From: Thermoanaerobaculum sp964488355
GTDB lineage: Bacteria > Acidobacteriota > Thermoanaerobaculia > Thermoanaerobaculales > Thermoanaerobaculaceae
Length of the DNA stretch: 64,000 bases
Assembly (NCBI GenBank): GCA_964488355.1
Contig: CAZAUJ010000002.1
Span: 62,001 to 126,000 of the forward strand
Reading direction: 5' to 3'
Shown here: in pieces, positions 16,799-24,947 of the stretch
Layout: the number at the start of each line of letters is the position of its first letter
Position numbering within the stretch: the stretch's first letter is position 1
Notes under the pieces: generated by a model
The model's input: only the letters and a program-made list of their open reading frames with translations
Told to the model about the DNA's origin: nothing
The model's database searches: none
Made by a program: the position numbers and the translations under genes

Positions 16799-17553
16799 GC
16801 GGGCCGCTGCGGCTTTCGCTGCAGGAGGGGGTGGCGGTGCTCACTTTGGCCTCGGGTGCCAACGCCTTGGAGCTGCCCTTAATCCAGGGTTGGCGGGATG
16901 CGCTGGCCGAACTGGCGAGTCAGGGCGCCCCGGCGCTGGTGGTGGCTTCCCAGCACCCTACCGTCTTTTGCCCGGGTCTGGATCTGAAAAAGCTGGATGG
17001 CGCCACCCGCGAGACCATCCGCCAGGTGATGGTGGCTTTTTGCGCCTTGCTGCGCGAGCTGGCCACCTACCCGGGGCCGGCGGTGGCGGCAGTGGCTGGG
17101 CACGCCATTGCCGGTGGCTGCCTGTTGGCTTTGGCCTGCGACCGTCGAGTGATGGCCCGCTCGGGCGCGCGGCTTGGCCTTTCCGAGGTGAACCTGGGGA
17201 TCCCAGTGCCGGCCGGAGCGGTGGCCATGCTCCTCAGCCTTTACCCCACCCGCACGGTCGAGCAGCTGGTGCTGGAGGGGGACGGGTACGGCGGGGAGAG
17301 GGCTTTGGAGCTGGGGTTGGTGGAGCGGCTGGCGGAAACGGGGGAGGTGCTGGCCGAAGCCGTTCGCCTCGCGCGCCACCTGGCCTCTCGACCCCAGGGG
17401 GCGTTCCGCGTGGCCAAGGCGTACCTGCGAACCTCCCTGGCGCAGCTCATGGCCCAGCGGGATGAGCAGGAGCTGGACACCTTCCTCGACTGCTGGTTTC
17501 ACCCGGACACCCAAGACCGGATCGGAGCCCTGGTGGCGCAGATGTCCCGCTAG
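16795..17553 (+). CDS. Enoyl-CoA hydratase/isomerase family protein, isomerase-like
   Basis: A 252-residue crotonase-fold protein. The oxyanion-hole segment reads AVAGHAIAGGCLLALACDRRVM and the later catalytic glutamate is in LSEVNLGIPVPAG. The first hydratase glutamate (as in GGGCELA) is replaced by leucine, as in the delta3,delta2-enoyl-CoA isomerase branch. It probably shifts double bonds of unsaturated acyl-CoA during beta-oxidation, acting in the cytoplasm. GTG start overlaps the pdxT stop by 4 bp; no functional tie to vitamin B6 is evident. Confidence 0.8.
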   Translation: MSGPLRLSLQEGVAVLTLASGANALELPLIQGWRDALAELASQGAPALVVASQHPTVFCPGLDLKKLDGATRETIRQVMVAFCALLRELATYPGPAVAAVAGHAIAGGCLLALACDRRVMARSGARLGLSEVNLGIPVPAGAVAMLLSLYPTRTVEQLVLEGDGYGGERALELGLVERLAETGEVLAEAVRLARHLASRPQGAFRVAKAYLRTSLAQLMAQRDEQELDTFLDCWFHPDTQDRIGALVAQMSR

Positions 17554-18311
17554 AAGCGGTAGGTTTCGCCTTGCCGTAGCTCCTCCACCGGTAGGCGCAG
17601 GTCGGCCAACTCCCTTCGCAGCTCGTCCAAGTGACGTGGCTTGAGGTGAAAGAGGTAGACGGGCACATTACGCCGCAACTTGCGCAGCTCGTGGGAGAGG
17701 GTGCTGGGCGTCAGGTGAAGGGAAAGGTCCGCCACCCTTTGCAGCCTGCTGGGAAAAGAAACCTCCACGATCACCGCTGCCAAGTTGGGGCAGCTGTTGG
17801 CCAGCTCCCAAACCTCTTCGGTGGGGCCGGTGTCGGAGGTGAAGAGCACAGCGCCGCCACCTCGCTCTTCCACCAGAAAGCCGCAGGTGGGCACCGTGTG
17901 GTTCACGGGAATCGGAGTCAAGATCAAGTGGTTGACGGCAAAAGGGATTCTCGGCTCGATTTGCACCAGCTTGAGGGCCGGTGAGAGCTGCGAGGGGATG
18001 CGGGTAAAGTCGGGCCAAAGGTCGTTGTTGAAAAGGTGCCGCTTGACCGTGTCATGCACCTGGGGCGTGAGCAGGATTTCCAAGGTGCGGGTGCCGTCGG
18101 CAAAAGCGTTTTCCACCAAAAAGGGAATGGAGGCCACGTGGTCCAGGTGGGAGTGGGAAAGGGCGATGCGCCGCACGGCCAGCTGCTCCTCCAGGCTGAG
18201 GGCTTGAGTGAGCGAGCCGGCGTCCAGCGCCAGTTCCCCGTCCACCAAGAACGAGGTCATGCGACAGGAGGGGCTGGAGCCCCCAAAGCTGCCGAGGATC
18301 CGCCATTCCAT
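17550..18311 (-). CDS. Class II 3',5'-cyclic-nucleotide phosphodiesterase-like metallo-beta-lactamase-fold protein
   Basis: A 253-residue protein with the metal motif HSHLDH near residue 60, the second-half motif NHTVPTCGFLVE, SDTGPTEEVW and a C-terminal LFHLKPRH. The order and wording match class II cAMP phosphodiesterases (yeast PDE1/CpdP type) rather than RNase Z or glyoxalase II. It would hydrolyse cAMP or a related cyclic nucleotide in the cytoplasm. The stop overlaps the converging enoyl-CoA isomerase gene by 4 bp. The ATG at 18311 has no ribosome site, but TATAAT lies six bases upstream, suggesting a leaderless transcript. Confidence 0.8.
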   Translation of the reverse strand: MEWRILGSFGGSSPSCRMTSFLVDGELALDAGSLTQALSLEEQLAVRRIALSHSHLDHVASIPFLVENAFADGTRTLEILLTPQVHDTVKRHLFNNDLWPDFTRIPSQLSPALKLVQIEPRIPFAVNHLILTPIPVNHTVPTCGFLVEERGGGAVLFTSDTGPTEEVWELANSCPNLAAVIVEVSFPSRLQRVADLSLHLTPSTLSHELRKLRRNVPVYLFHLKPRHLDELRRELADLRLPVEELRQGETYRF

Positions 18312-18344
18312 GAACGCATTATACGCGCCGGGTAGACTTGGCCC
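18312..18344. promoter_or_regulatory. Divergent -10 boxes, each six bases from a start codon
   Basis: The 33-bp spacer contains a perfect TATAAT on the minus strand (18323-18318) six bases before the phosphodiesterase ATG, and TAGACT on the plus strand (18333-18338) six bases before the lipoate-ligase GTG. Neither gene has a ribosome site and neither -35 box is clear. This is best read as two back-to-back leaderless promoters. Confidence 0.5.
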
Positions 18345-19001
18345 GTGAGCGACCATTGGCTGGTTGGTGGCGAGGCCTCGCCGGAGCTGGCGGCCCACCT
18401 GGCTTGGGGCCTCCTGAAACTGCCCCCGCCGCAGGTGCGGGTGCTGGCGGTGCACCAGCTCGCCGTCGTCCTGCCCTACTCCCGCCAGCCGCAACGGGAG
18501 GTGTACCTGGAACGTTGTGCCGCCGATGGCGTGCCGGTGGTCCGTCGGCCCTCGGGCGGTGGTGCGGTGCTCCTGGCGCCGGGTGTGGTCACCCTTTCCG
18601 CCCTCGCCCCCGTAATGGGCAGCCGCAGCGTGGAAAAGCTCTTTGCCCGCTTCTGTGGTTGGTTGACCGACGGTTTGGCTGCTTGTGGCGTGGCAGGGCT
18701 GAGCATGCAGGGGGTTTCTGATCTGTGCCTGGGGGATCGCAAGGTGGTCGGCACCGCTTTGCGCCTGTTGCGGGACCGGGTGCTGTTTCAGGCCTCGGTG
18801 CTGGTAGACGCCAGCCTGGAACTTATCGAACGCTACCTCCCCTACCCCAGCCGCGCGCCCGCCTACCGTGGTGGCCGTTCCCACAGCCAGTTCCTCACCA
18901 CCCTGGCGGCAGCTGGCTACGCCGTGTCCTGCGGGCAGGTGGCCGAGGCGCTGGCGGCGCGCTTCGTCCGTGCTCTTGCCAGTGAGGACGGAAGCAGCTA
19001 A
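18345..19001 (+). CDS. Lipoate/biotin-protein ligase family protein (BPL_LplA_LipB)
   Basis: A 218-residue protein with the lipoyl-ligase signatures VVRRPSGGGAVLL near residue 65 and the lysine-containing DLCLGDRKVVGTALRLLRD. The family attaches lipoate or octanoate to E2 and GcvH domains, using ATP or by transfer. It is shorter than E. coli LplA and lacks the separate C-terminal domain, so it may be a LipM/LipL-type transferase or need a partner. It starts with GTG, probably leaderless. Confidence 0.75.
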   Translation: MSDHWLVGGEASPELAAHLAWGLLKLPPPQVRVLAVHQLAVVLPYSRQPQREVYLERCAADGVPVVRRPSGGGAVLLAPGVVTLSALAPVMGSRSVEKLFARFCGWLTDGLAACGVAGLSMQGVSDLCLGDRKVVGTALRLLRDRVLFQASVLVDASLELIERYLPYPSRAPAYRGGRSHSQFLTTLAAAGYAVSCGQVAEALAARFVRALASEDGSS

Positions 19002-19015
19002 GCTGCCCGCGGCCG

Positions 19016-20368
19016 ATGAAGCGAATTCTTTGCCTTTTGTTGCTTGCTTCACCGCTTTTTGCCGTGGAGGTGACCCTTCCCACAGGGAGCAAGGCCCAAC
19101 TCTTCAGTCGCGGCGAGCTGGTGGATGTGCTGGGCTTGTTGCAGCTCCTGTCGGTGAAGGTGGCCTATTCCGCCGCTTCCGGCAGCTACGTAGCCACCGC
19201 AGGCGAGCACGAGGTGCACTTTACCCCCGGTGGCTCGCTGGCGGTGGTGGATGGCGAGCTGGTGAGCCTCCCGGGCCCCGTGCGCTCGTTGGAGTCACGG
19301 GTGGTGGCTAGCGGGGAAACCCTCTCTGCCCTGTTGAAACCCTTCGGCTACCGAATCGTGGGAGGGGGCGGGAGCTTGACGGTGGTGGCGGCAGGCAGCC
19401 TTCCCACGGTGGAGGCCACCCTCAGCGTGGTGGGAGAGACCGCTACCCTGACGCTTTCCGGGTTGGGGGAAAAGCCTTCCCTCAAGCGGGAGAGCGATGG
19501 CTTCCGCCTGGTTTTTTCCCGGCTCGTGCAGTTGGCCTCTTCCCCCGCCGGTCAAGGGGTCCTGGCAGGCCTGCAGGCACAGGAGCGGGAGCTGCGGTTT
19601 CTCCTGGTGGCTCCTTGGCAGGTAGCCGGCAGCGATTGGCAAGAGGGCCGTTTTTCCGTGCGTTTGCAGCGGGCGGCACCGCAGGTGGCCAAAAGCGAGG
19701 CTCGGCAGCAGCCGCTCGTGGTGCTGGACCCGGGGCACGGGGGAGAGGACGAGGGCGCCAGGGGCGCCGGCGGCCTGGTGGAAAAGCACCTCACGCTCGC
19801 CTTGGCGCGCGAGGTGGCGCAGCAGCTGGCCAACCTCGGCCTAGCGGTGCGGCTCACCCGCGAGGGGGACGAAACCCTGAGCTTAGCGGAGCGCGTGGCG
19901 TTGGCCAACCGCTTGCAGGCTGATTGCTTCATCTCTATCCACGCCAACGCGGCACCCGCCCGGGGCGCCCGTGGCGCTGAGACCTACTTCATGAGCCCTG
20001 AACCCTCGGACAGCCAAGCGGCACAAGCAGCAGCAAGGGAAAACGCTAGCAACGGCTCGGTACAGCTGATCCTGTGGGAGCTGGCCCATGTGGCCAACTT
20101 GGAGGCCTCCTCGCGCTTGGCTTTGGAGCTGCAAACCCGGCTCAACGAGCTTTCCGGCATCCGCGATCGAGGTGTCAAGCAAGCCCCCTTCGCCGTGCTC
20201 ACCGGCGCCACCATGCCAGCGGTGCTGGTGGAGGTGGGGTTCTTGTCCAACCCGGAGGAGGAGCTGCGCTTGGCTTCCCCCGCGGAACGGGCGCGGTTGG
20301 CGGCCACTCTGGCTTCCGGTATCCTGGCTTTCCTCCGTACGCACCCGACCCCGACCCCCAGCCCATGA
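19016..20368 (+). CDS. Exported N-acetylmuramoyl-L-alanine amidase (Amidase_3)
   Basis: A 450-residue protein. A signal peptide (MKRILCLLLLASPLFA) is followed by an N-terminal beta-rich region of about 210 residues that may bind envelope components (AMIN-like, not certain), then the zinc amidase domain: VVLDPGHGGEDEGARG near residue 239, the Zn-ligand Glu in VEKHLTLALA, SIHANA and the catalytic VEVGFLSNPEEE. It cleaves the amide between MurNAc and the stem peptide during cell separation. The last bases overlap the next lipoprotein gene by 4 bp. Confidence 0.9.
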   Translation: MKRILCLLLLASPLFAVEVTLPTGSKAQLFSRGELVDVLGLLQLLSVKVAYSAASGSYVATAGEHEVHFTPGGSLAVVDGELVSLPGPVRSLESRVVASGETLSALLKPFGYRIVGGGGSLTVVAAGSLPTVEATLSVVGETATLTLSGLGEKPSLKRESDGFRLVFSRLVQLASSPAGQGVLAGLQAQERELRFLLVAPWQVAGSDWQEGRFSVRLQRAAPQVAKSEARQQPLVVLDPGHGGEDEGARGAGGLVEKHLTLALAREVAQQLANLGLAVRLTREGDETLSLAERVALANRLQADCFISIHANAAPARGARGAETYFMSPEPSDSQAAQAAARENASNGSVQLILWELAHVANLEASSRLALELQTRLNELSGIRDRGVKQAPFAVLTGATMPAVLVEVGFLSNPEEELRLASPAERARLAATLASGILAFLRTHPTPTPSP

Positions 20369-20883
20369 GGCGCTGCCGTTTTCCCCTTGTGGCCGCCCTG
20401 CTGTGGGCGGTGGCCTGCAGCCGGGAAGAGCGGCCGGCAGAGCCGGTGGCGGTGCCCACACCTGACCAGAGCGCCTTTATCGTGCTGGCCTTCCCTGGGG
20501 AGGACTTACTCCTTCACCGGGAAACGCGAGAGGTGCCTGAGCTGCCGGCCCTGCCGGAGGCCCAAGCCAAGGTGGTGCTGCAGGAGCTGTTTGCCGGCCC
20601 CCGTGGGCCCTTTGCCGCTGTTGCCTGGTGGCCGGCGGAGGTGCGCGAGGTGTTTCACGATGGGCGCGGCACCTTTTTCGTCGACGTAGGCCCTGCTCCC
20701 CCTGCGAGCTCGGGTACGGAAGGGGAGTTGGCGCTGCAGGCAGCGGTGGCCACCACCCTGGCCTTCAACATCAAGACAGCCAAGCGAGTGCAGCTGCTGT
20801 TTGATGGCAAAGAGGTAGCTGCCTTGGGGCATGTGGACTTTTCCCGGCCCACACCGCCTCGCTTCGACTTGGTGGCCCCATGA
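20365..20883 (+). CDS. GerMN-domain lipoprotein
   Basis: A 172-residue protein starting MRRCRFPLVAALLWAVACS, a signal peptide with a lipobox-like AVAC, so probably a lipoprotein. The C-terminal part (LALQAAVATTLAFN, then VQLLFDGKEVAALGHVDFSRP) matches the GerMN fold seen in spore-germination GerM and in many envelope proteins of non-sporulating bacteria. Coupling with the upstream amidase (ATGA overlap) suggests a joint envelope function. murI follows with another 4-bp overlap. No evidence for sporulation is present. Confidence 0.75.
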   Translation: MRRCRFPLVAALLWAVACSREERPAEPVAVPTPDQSAFIVLAFPGEDLLLHRETREVPELPALPEAQAKVVLQELFAGPRGPFAAVAWWPAEVREVFHDGRGTFFVDVGPAPPASSGTEGELALQAAVATTLAFNIKTAKRVQLLFDGKEVAALGHVDFSRPTPPRFDLVAP

Positions 20884-21689
20884 GGGAGCAACCCATTGGC
20901 GTATTCGACTCGGGCGTGGGCGGGCTGACGGTGCTGGCTGAGCTGATGGCCCTTTTGCCTCAGGAAAGCTTTGTTTACCTGGGAGACACGGCGCGCCTGC
21001 CCTATGGCACCAAATCGCCAGCCACGGTGGCTCGTTACGCCCTCAGCGCCTCGCGCTTTTTGCTGGAGCGCGGTATCAAGCTGCTGGTGGTCGCGTGTAA
21101 CACCGCCTCTGCTGCCGCCTTGCCGGCCCTGCGGGCGGCCTTGCCACTGCCGGTGGTCGGCGTGGTGGAGCCTGCGGCCCGCGAAGCGGCGCAGCGGGCA
21201 CGCCATCGGGTGGGCATCTTGGGTACCGAGTCCACCGTGGCTTCGGGCGCCTACCAACAGGCGCTGGCTGCTTTGCGGCCGCAGCTTACGGTGCACGCGG
21301 TGGCCTGCCCGCTGTTCGTGCCCCTGGCGGAAGAGGGCTGGTTCGATCATCCGGTAAGTCGGCAGGTGGCAGAAATTTACCTCCAGCCCTTGAGGGAGGC
21401 GGGCGTGGATACGGTGGTCTTGGGCTGCACCCATTACCCCCTCCTTGCCCGTCCCATTGCACGTGCGCTGGGGCCGGGGGTACAGCTGGTGGATTGTGGC
21501 CGGGCGGTGGCCCAGGAGGTGGCGGCGCTGTTGAGGCGGGAAGGACTCGCCAGCCCGGGTCCGGCGCGGGTGGAGCTTTGGGTTACCGATGCGGCGCCAC
21601 GGGTGCAGCGGCTGGCCCAAACCATCGTCCCTCGAGTGGCGGAGAACCTGCGGCTGGTGGACATGGTGGTGGAAAATGAGGGGAGATAG
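20880..21689 (+). CDS. murI: Glutamate racemase
   Basis: A 269-residue protein with the family start IGVFDSGVGGLTVL, the paired catalytic cysteines Cys73 (VACNTAS) and Cys182 (GCTHYPLL), and LPYGTKS. It supplies D-glutamate for peptidoglycan in the cytoplasm, consistent with the amidase two genes upstream. The ATG overlaps the GerMN stop (ATGA). rph follows 4 bp after the stop. Confidence 0.95.
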   Translation: MREQPIGVFDSGVGGLTVLAELMALLPQESFVYLGDTARLPYGTKSPATVARYALSASRFLLERGIKLLVVACNTASAAALPALRAALPLPVVGVVEPAAREAAQRARHRVGILGTESTVASGAYQQALAALRPQLTVHAVACPLFVPLAEEGWFDHPVSRQVAEIYLQPLREAGVDTVVLGCTHYPLLARPIARALGPGVQLVDCGRAVAQEVAALLRREGLASPGPARVELWVTDAAPRVQRLAQTIVPRVAENLRLVDMVVENEGR

Positions 21690-21693
21690 CCCC

Positions 21694-22470
21694 ATGTGGT
21701 CAGAAGGGTGCCTGCGTGAGGACGGGCGCGCTGCCGATGAGCCGCGGCCACTGGTGCTGACCCTAGACTTTGTCAAGTACCCCGAGGGTTCGGTGCTGGT
21801 GCGCGCTGGCGACACGGTGGTGCTGTGCAACGTGACGGTGGAAGGAAGGGTGCCGGCCTTCCTGCGGGACACAGGCGAGGGTTGGCTCACCTCGGAGTAC
21901 GCCATGCTGCCCCGGGCCACGGAGGAGCGCACGCCTCGAGACGTGGTCAAAGGCTCCCTTTCCGGCCGCTCGGCGGAAATCCAGCGCCTCATTGGCCGCT
22001 CCCTGCGGGCCGCGCTGGATTTGGGTCTTTTGGGGGAGCGCACCCTGGTGGTGGACTGCGACGTGCTCCAAGCCGACGGTTCCACCCGCACCACGGCCAT
22101 CACCGGCGCCTATGTGGCCGTGATTCTGGCTTTGGCTCGTCTTCGGGAGCAAAAGGCGCTACCCGGCTGGCCGGTGCGCGACCAGGTGGCTGCGGTCTCC
22201 TGTGGCGTAGTGGGAGGGCGTGCGCTGCTGGATCTCACCTACCAGGAGGACTCCCAGGCGGAGGTGGACCTGAACCTGGTGGGGACGTCCAGCGGGGGCA
22301 TCGTGGAAATTCAAGGCACCGCCGAGCGCAAACCCCTGGCCAAAGGCCAGCTGGACGAGCTCTTGACCTTGGCGGAAAGGGGCCTGGCAGCGGCCTTTGC
22401 CGCGCAAAGGGCGGTGCTGGCACCGCGCCTGGCTAAGGTGGGCCTGGCCCTGCCCACCTCCCGCAGCTGA
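21694..22470 (+). CDS. rph: Ribonuclease PH
   Basis: A 258-residue phosphorolytic 3' exoribonuclease. It carries REDGRAADEPRPL near the N-terminus (the RPDGR region), the conserved GWLTSEYAMLPRAT, RTPRDVVKGSLSGRSAEIQRLIGRSLR split over the RNA- and phosphate-binding surface, and the metal/active-site segment DCDVLQADGSTRT. It trims tRNA 3' ends. The ATG at 21694 follows GGGGAGATAGCCCC; earlier in-frame codons fall inside murI. Confidence 0.93.
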   Translation: MWSEGCLREDGRAADEPRPLVLTLDFVKYPEGSVLVRAGDTVVLCNVTVEGRVPAFLRDTGEGWLTSEYAMLPRATEERTPRDVVKGSLSGRSAEIQRLIGRSLRAALDLGLLGERTLVVDCDVLQADGSTRTTAITGAYVAVILALARLREQKALPGWPVRDQVAAVSCGVVGGRALLDLTYQEDSQAEVDLNLVGTSSGGIVEIQGTAERKPLAKGQLDELLTLAERGLAAAFAAQRAVLAPRLAKVGLALPTSRS

Positions 22471-22513
22471 GTTCCTCCCCTGCTACCATAGGCCAGCCAT
22501 CTGGAGGCTTGCG

Positions 22514-23530
22514 ATGCGCCGAGCACTGGTGCTGGGCGGGGGTGGGGCCCGCGGGGCTTTCCAGGTGGGCATGCTGCAGGTGCTGGTGGGGGAGCGGGGC
22601 TTGGACTTTCAGGTGCTGCGGGGGGTTTCGGTGGGTGCCCTCAACGCCGCCTTCCTCGCCCAGGCCCCCACGGAAGGGGATTCCCTCGGTCACTTGCATG
22701 CAAAGGTAGCGGCCCTTACACAGCTTTGGCGCGGCATCCAAGGCAACCACTCGATCTACGGCCAGCGCCCCGGCGGCCTGGCGGCCGTGGCGGCAGGGGC
22801 CGATTCCCTTTACACCTTGGAGCCGTTGAAGAAGCTAATTGCTGCCCACGTGGACCTGGAAGCGCTGCGGCGCTCGGGGCGCGATTTTGCCGTGGGCACC
22901 GTTTCGCTGGTTTCCGGCCGCTATCGCGAATGGCAGCCCGCTGACCCGCAGTTTCTGGCCAAGCTGCTGGCTTCGGCGGCCATTCCCGTGGTCTTCCCCT
23001 ACGTGGACACGGGAGAGGACGTGCTGGTGGATGGCGGCGTGCGCGACATCACCCCCTTGGGCTCGGCTTTTGCTGCTGGGGCTGATGAGATTTACGTCCT
23101 GCTTACCTCGCGGGTGCTGCCGGAAGCGGACGGCAGCTTGCCCCGCACCACCGTGCCCGAGCACCGCTACCAGCAGTGGTCGGACAACTGGTTGGGCACC
23201 AAGGTGGGTGCCTTGGACGTGCTCAAGCGCGTGGTGGAAATCCTCACCGACGAGGTGTACCTAGGGGACCTGCGTGGGGCCTTAGAATGGAACCGGTTGC
23301 TGGCTGCCGCGGAGAAAGCCGTGCCCGGCCTGCGCGGGGAGCGGCGACAGGAGTTGGCGCAGGCGCTGGCCAGTGTGGGCAAGCGGGCGGTGCCGGTAAA
23401 GGTGCTGGCGCCGCGGGTGTGGTACGGGCAGGACAACGCCTCCACCAACTTCGACCCGGCGCTCATCGCTCAGGCGATAGAGCACGGGCGGGAGGTGGCG
23501 GCCGACGAGCGGTTGTGGTTGGTGCGGTGA
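22514..23530 (+). CDS. Patatin-like phospholipase
   Basis: A 338-residue protein with the patatin catalytic layout: oxyanion hole GGGGARGAFQVG at residues 8-19, nucleophile motif GVSVG near residue 43, and the catalytic Asp in DGGVRDITPLG. It would hydrolyse membrane or storage lipids as a Ser-Asp dyad enzyme; the substrate is not predictable. GGAGG lies seven bases before the ATG, and a TACCAT box lies about 30 bases upstream, so this gene has its own leader, unlike the leaderless genes nearby. Confidence 0.88.
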   Translation: MRRALVLGGGGARGAFQVGMLQVLVGERGLDFQVLRGVSVGALNAAFLAQAPTEGDSLGHLHAKVAALTQLWRGIQGNHSIYGQRPGGLAAVAAGADSLYTLEPLKKLIAAHVDLEALRRSGRDFAVGTVSLVSGRYREWQPADPQFLAKLLASAAIPVVFPYVDTGEDVLVDGGVRDITPLGSAFAAGADEIYVLLTSRVLPEADGSLPRTTVPEHRYQQWSDNWLGTKVGALDVLKRVVEILTDEVYLGDLRGALEWNRLLAAAEKAVPGLRGERRQELAQALASVGKRAVPVKVLAPRVWYGQDNASTNFDPALIAQAIEHGREVAADERLWLVR

Positions 23531-23548
23531 GAGCCGGCGGCAGGCAGC

Positions 23549-24775
23549 TCACCCGGGAAAGCGGCGCAGGATGTCGATCACCGTGGCGATGTCCTCTTCG
23601 GTGTGGGCCGCGTTGATCTGGAAGCGCAGGGTTTCCTCTCCCCGCGGCACCACCGGGTAGGTGAGGCCCACCACCAGCACACCATGCTGGTAGAAATGCC
23701 CAACCAAGCGCCGCGCCTTTTCCGTGTCGCGCACCAAAAGCGGGACAATGGCGTGGGGGCCTGGGATGGTCTCCCATCCCAGCTCTTCCACCCCCCGGCG
23801 GAACTGCTGCGTGCGCTCCGCCAGCTGGTGCAGCCGCTTTCGGCCCTCCTCTGAGTCGGCAATGCGCACCGCCTCGCAGGCGGCAGCGCAGTCGCCTACC
23901 CCCAGGGGGTTACTGTAAATGTAGGTGTCGGCTTTCTGGCGGATGGCCTCAATGACCTCCGGGCTGGAGGCGACGAAGCCGCCGTTGACGCCGAATGCTT
24001 TGCCAAAGGTGCCTACTAGCACATCGCAGCAGGCGGCTGTGTGCTCCTCGGTGCCACGTCCCGTCGGGCCGTAGGCGCCCACGCCGTGGGAGTCGTCCAT
24101 CACCGTTACCAACCCCTGGGGGAAGCGCTCGCGGTAGGGTTCCAGCAAGCGGTTCACCTCGGCTAGAGGGGTAAAGTCGCCGCGCATGGAAAAGATGCCG
24201 TCAAAGATCACCGCCACCCGCTCGATGCCCTCGGGTACCTGTTCCAGGCAGCGCCGCAGCCCCTCCAGGTCGTTGTGCTTGTAAATGGCGCGGTTTTCCC
24301 GCGGAACCCCGGCAATGCGCATGGCACGAATGATGGAGTTGTGGTTTAGCTCGTCGCCAATCCAGTACGTGTGGGGGTTGCCTAAGGCCAAAGCTTGCCC
24401 CAGGTTGGCAGTGTAGGCGGAGTTGAAGATCTTGGCGGCCGGTTTGCCCACAAAGGCGGCAATGCGCTTTTCCAGCTCCAGGTGGTAGGAAAAGGTGCCG
24501 TCAATGAAACGCACCGCTCCCGGACCCACGCCCAGCTCGCGGGTAGCTCGGTCCGCAGCCTCCACCAGCCGCGGATCGTGGGAAAGGGAAAGGTAGGAGT
24601 TGGAGTTCATGCGAATAAACAGCTGATCCGCACCCGCCAGACGGTAGCGCGGCCCGCGGCCATCCTGGGGCGGCACGTAGCCCACCACCACCCGCTCCGG
24701 GGCCTTGGCACGACCCTCCGTCTCCAGGGCCCTCACCTCCTGCAGCAGCGCCTGGTTGAGCTTGGCCAGCGACAT
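23549..24775 (-). CDS. Alpha-oxoamine synthase, probably glycine C-acetyltransferase (Kbl-like)
   Basis: A 408-residue fold-type I PLP enzyme. It has MNSNSYLSLSHDPRL, FIDGTFSYHLELEKRIA, DDSHGVGAYGPTGRG and the PLP lysine Lys259 in VGTFGKAFGVNGG. The family covers 2-amino-3-ketobutyrate CoA ligase, 8-amino-7-oxononanoate synthase (BioF) and serine palmitoyltransferase. No bio, threonine dehydrogenase or sphingolipid gene is adjacent, so the exact reaction is unsettled. The ATG at 24775 has a GGGAGG-type site upstream. The gene converges on the patatin gene. Confidence 0.8.
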   Translation of the reverse strand: MSLAKLNQALLQEVRALETEGRAKAPERVVVGYVPPQDGRGPRYRLAGADQLFIRMNSNSYLSLSHDPRLVEAADRATRELGVGPGAVRFIDGTFSYHLELEKRIAAFVGKPAAKIFNSAYTANLGQALALGNPHTYWIGDELNHNSIIRAMRIAGVPRENRAIYKHNDLEGLRRCLEQVPEGIERVAVIFDGIFSMRGDFTPLAEVNRLLEPYRERFPQGLVTVMDDSHGVGAYGPTGRGTEEHTAACCDVLVGTFGKAFGVNGGFVASSPEVIEAIRQKADTYIYSNPLGVGDCAAACEAVRIADSEEGRKRLHQLAERTQQFRRGVEELGWETIPGPHAIVPLLVRDTEKARRLVGHFYQHGVLVVGLTYPVVPRGEETLRFQINAAHTEEDIATVIDILRRFPG

Positions 24776-24947
24776 GGGCACCTCCCTGCCACGGAATCGT
24801 AACACCGCAGGGCCTTGGCCGAATCGGCTTAGGCTGTGGATGGCCTCCGCCGCAGGAGAACACAAAATGGCCCATGCTGAGGCACCCGCGGCTGACGGAT
24901 GGCCACCCAGGCTCGGAAAAGGACGCTGCCCATGCTATCGTGAGGGC

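Noticed and set aside
17550..19052. A 500-codon frame as the full phosphodiesterase
   Set aside because: The first 247 codons are antisense to the lipoate-ligase gene; the ATG at 18311 gives a normal family N-terminus.
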